Below, piece after piece: positions 62,669-64,000 of a DNA stretch of 64,000 nt (its first letter is position 1; each line of letters begins with the position of its first letter). Source of the stretch: a virus. A model generated the notes under the pieces. It ran no database searches and had not been told where the DNA came from. It worked only from the letters and a program-made list of their open reading frames with translations. The stretch lies in the IMG/VR virus record IMGVR_UViG_3300009605_000020, positions 1-64,000 of that record; one strand, given 5' to 3'. A program made the position numbers and the translations under genes.

Positions 62669-64000
62669 TACTTAATTGACCCCTTAATGTCGACATTTGG
62701 ATATTTAAGTTCAAAAATGATCGTAGGAGACGCGTGTATCATACGCCCATCGGCAGCTAGCGCGTCTTTAAAGCTATAGCTCGTTTCAGAATATAGGCCC
62801 CCGGATTTATTAACCAATTCTACATCCGTAACATCGATAATGCCTGGCACGTCATTTAATACTTTATAAATATCCGAAATGTATATTGGCTCTCCAATAT
62901 CTTTTACTCTCGCAAAATGTGCCGTAAGTGCACTATTGGCATTCTTTAATAACGTGAAGCGGTTTGATTCATAATCAGCCAAAGCCACATAATTTACCCC
63001 AAAATTAACAATGAAAGCATCCAAAAGATCAATTGTATCATTAATCATTTTATACTGAGATAGCCAAGTTTTTAAGTTTGTTTTTATAAGTGAATTTGTT
63101 GTCACCAATTTGCCGGTAGCCGTGTCTTCTGATATGACATATAGATTTAAGTTTCTCTTGAATTCTGTGAAGTCTCTGATAACTGTACATCGTTTAACGG
63201 CGCCATATTGAGCGGGCATGCCATATGTCACAGCTTGATAATCTTGAGCCGTGACAGCTCTATTTTGGGCTGCATAATGCGACATCACACGTTGTTTGAT
63301 TTCTTCTGACGATGGGAGAGAAATATCTCCCAGAATCGGGCTTTCATTGGTGACCTCTAAGCTGTTTATAACTTCTACTCTTGTGGCGCTATTCAGAGCT
63401 GCCTGGTTGACAAACTTAATTCTAGGTGATAGAACTTGGCCAACAGTATTTGTCGCCGCATTAACATCCCGAGTTGTGTTTACTCGATATGATATAGTTA
63501 ATAAGGTGCTAGAGGGTCCTATACCAAACTTGTCAGTATCGATTAATCTAGTTGGGTCGAAGTCAACATCTGTTATGTAGTTGCGACCATGTAAGTCTAA
63601 TATCACCTGGGATGGATCAGCTACCGACTCAGCAAGCTTTTCAGAGTCTGACCCATATCCGAACTGCAAAAATGTTTGATTTCCTTCCCGCTCTAGTGTA
63701 AATCTACGAGCCACCGGGACCGCTTTTAAAATAGATGGGACCGACCCTCGTGAAGCATTAGTGTTTCTAATAGCCTTATAGATAATGTTTTGAGATAAAT
63801 TATCTACTTCTACATATTCATGACCTTCAGAGTCCATAACAGAAAGAATCTCAGCTACATTGTTTGTCGAAAGAGGAACCCGACGGAATCTTTCGAATCC
63901 GCCAATTTTTTTTGTTTCTCTCGCCACTCTGCCAGAGACAGCTCGGCCCTGAGCACGAATGACATAAGAAGTTGGCGTATCATTAACAACTGTTCCCACC
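62668..64000 (-). CDS. Baseplate wedge protein, gp6/J-like, 5' end outside window
   Basis: 443 residues visible of a gene that continues past the right edge; the codon at 63999 need not be the true start. It has features of T4 gp6 / baseplate J proteins: EEIKQRVMSHYAAQNRAVTA, QDYQAVTYGMPAQYGAVKRC, and FKRNLNLYVISEDTATGKLV, then ISDIYKVLNDVPGIIDVTDV. In T4, gp6 forms the iris-like ring that triggers sheath contraction. The upstream half, where the wedge arms are, is partly missing. It is translationally coupled to the 490-aa gene. Confidence 0.85.
   Translation of the reverse strand, partial: VGTVVNDTPTSYVIRAQGRAVSGRVARETKKIGGFERFRRVPLSTNNVAEILSVMDSEGHEYVEVDNLSQNIIYKAIRNTNASRGSVPSILKAVPVARRFTLEREGNQTFLQFGYGSDSEKLAESVADPSQVILDLHGRNYITDVDFDPTRLIDTDKFGIGPSSTLLTISYRVNTTRDVNAATNTVGQVLSPRIKFVNQAALNSATRVEVINSLEVTNESPILGDISLPSSEEIKQRVMSHYAAQNRAVTAQDYQAVTYGMPAQYGAVKRCTVIRDFTEFKRNLNLYVISEDTATGKLVTTNSLIKTNLKTWLSQYKMINDTIDLLDAFIVNFGVNYVALADYESNRFTLLKNANSALTAHFARVKDIGEPIYISDIYKVLNDVPGIIDVTDVELVNKSGGLYSETSYSFKDALAADGRMIHASPTIIFELKYPNVDIKGSIK

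Noticed and set aside
1-64000. tRNA genes, CRISPR arrays, insertion sequences, integrase or attachment sites
   Set aside because: I looked in the gaps and gene list and saw none. The direct repeats found are all in-frame coding repeats, without spacers of CRISPR type.

Overview
This window looks like part of the genome of a large tailed phage with a contractile tail, T4-like in its virion modules but divergent (in the style of marine or far-T4 myoviruses). The call rests on a contiguous set of recognisable genes: a gp17-like large terminase, a gp20-like portal, a gp21-like prohead protease, a gp22-like scaffold, a gp23-like major capsid protein, a tail sheath, a gp19-like tube, a PF12322-like hub/chaperone protein, a tape measure protein and a gp6/J-like baseplate wedge. 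All supportable genes lie on the minus strand, so transcription runs from high to low coordinates. Genes are packed tightly, often with overlapping stop/start codons. The longest gap is 134 nt. I see no tRNA, CRISPR, insertion sequence, integrase or attachment site. The host cannot be named. The many clear Shine-Dalgarno sequences (AGGAG type) argue against a host that ignores them, such as most Bacteroidota.

Layout in transcription order. 64000-38372: a baseplate and tail-periphery block made of the gp6/J-like wedge, a 490-aa protein, a 3767-aa protein with three LamG-like domains, then seven further structural proteins, the last two sharing a C-terminal domain. 38372-33774: a DNA-metabolism island with a RuvC-like resolvase, a CHC2/TOPRIM primase and a single-chain fusion of the SbcD/Mre11/gp47 nuclease to the SbcC/Rad50/gp46 ATPase. 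33718-32675: a probable lysis cassette (holin-like protein, coiled-coil membrane protein, signal-peptide membrane protein) with no endolysin beside it. 32678-21714: packaging and head start (terminase, portal, protease, several small conserved proteins, and three proteins with similar N-terminal leaders). 21703-21488: a phage-encoded ribosomal protein bS21. 21440-14034: a cluster of fibre or adhesin genes, including a tandem paralogue pair and a peptidase-S74 chaperone fibre, placed inside the head module. 13945-11078: scaffold and major capsid protein. 10978-8217: neck and tail-completion genes. 8134-1: sheath, tube, the chaperone-like gene with an overlapping small gene, tape measure, and a partial hub or tube-adaptor gene cut by the window edge.

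Two signals stand out beyond the gene list. First, 11 of the 12 intergenic gaps longer than 40 nt carry an exact ACTAWWTA octamer in the same orientation, 15-61 nt before the next start codon. It is twice preceded by a strong hairpin. This looks like a phage-specific late promoter element. Second, the PF12322-like gene between tube and tape measure ends at a seven-T run and is followed by a 59-codon gene in the +1 frame with no ribosome binding site. This is the position and form of a tail-assembly-chaperone frameshift pair.
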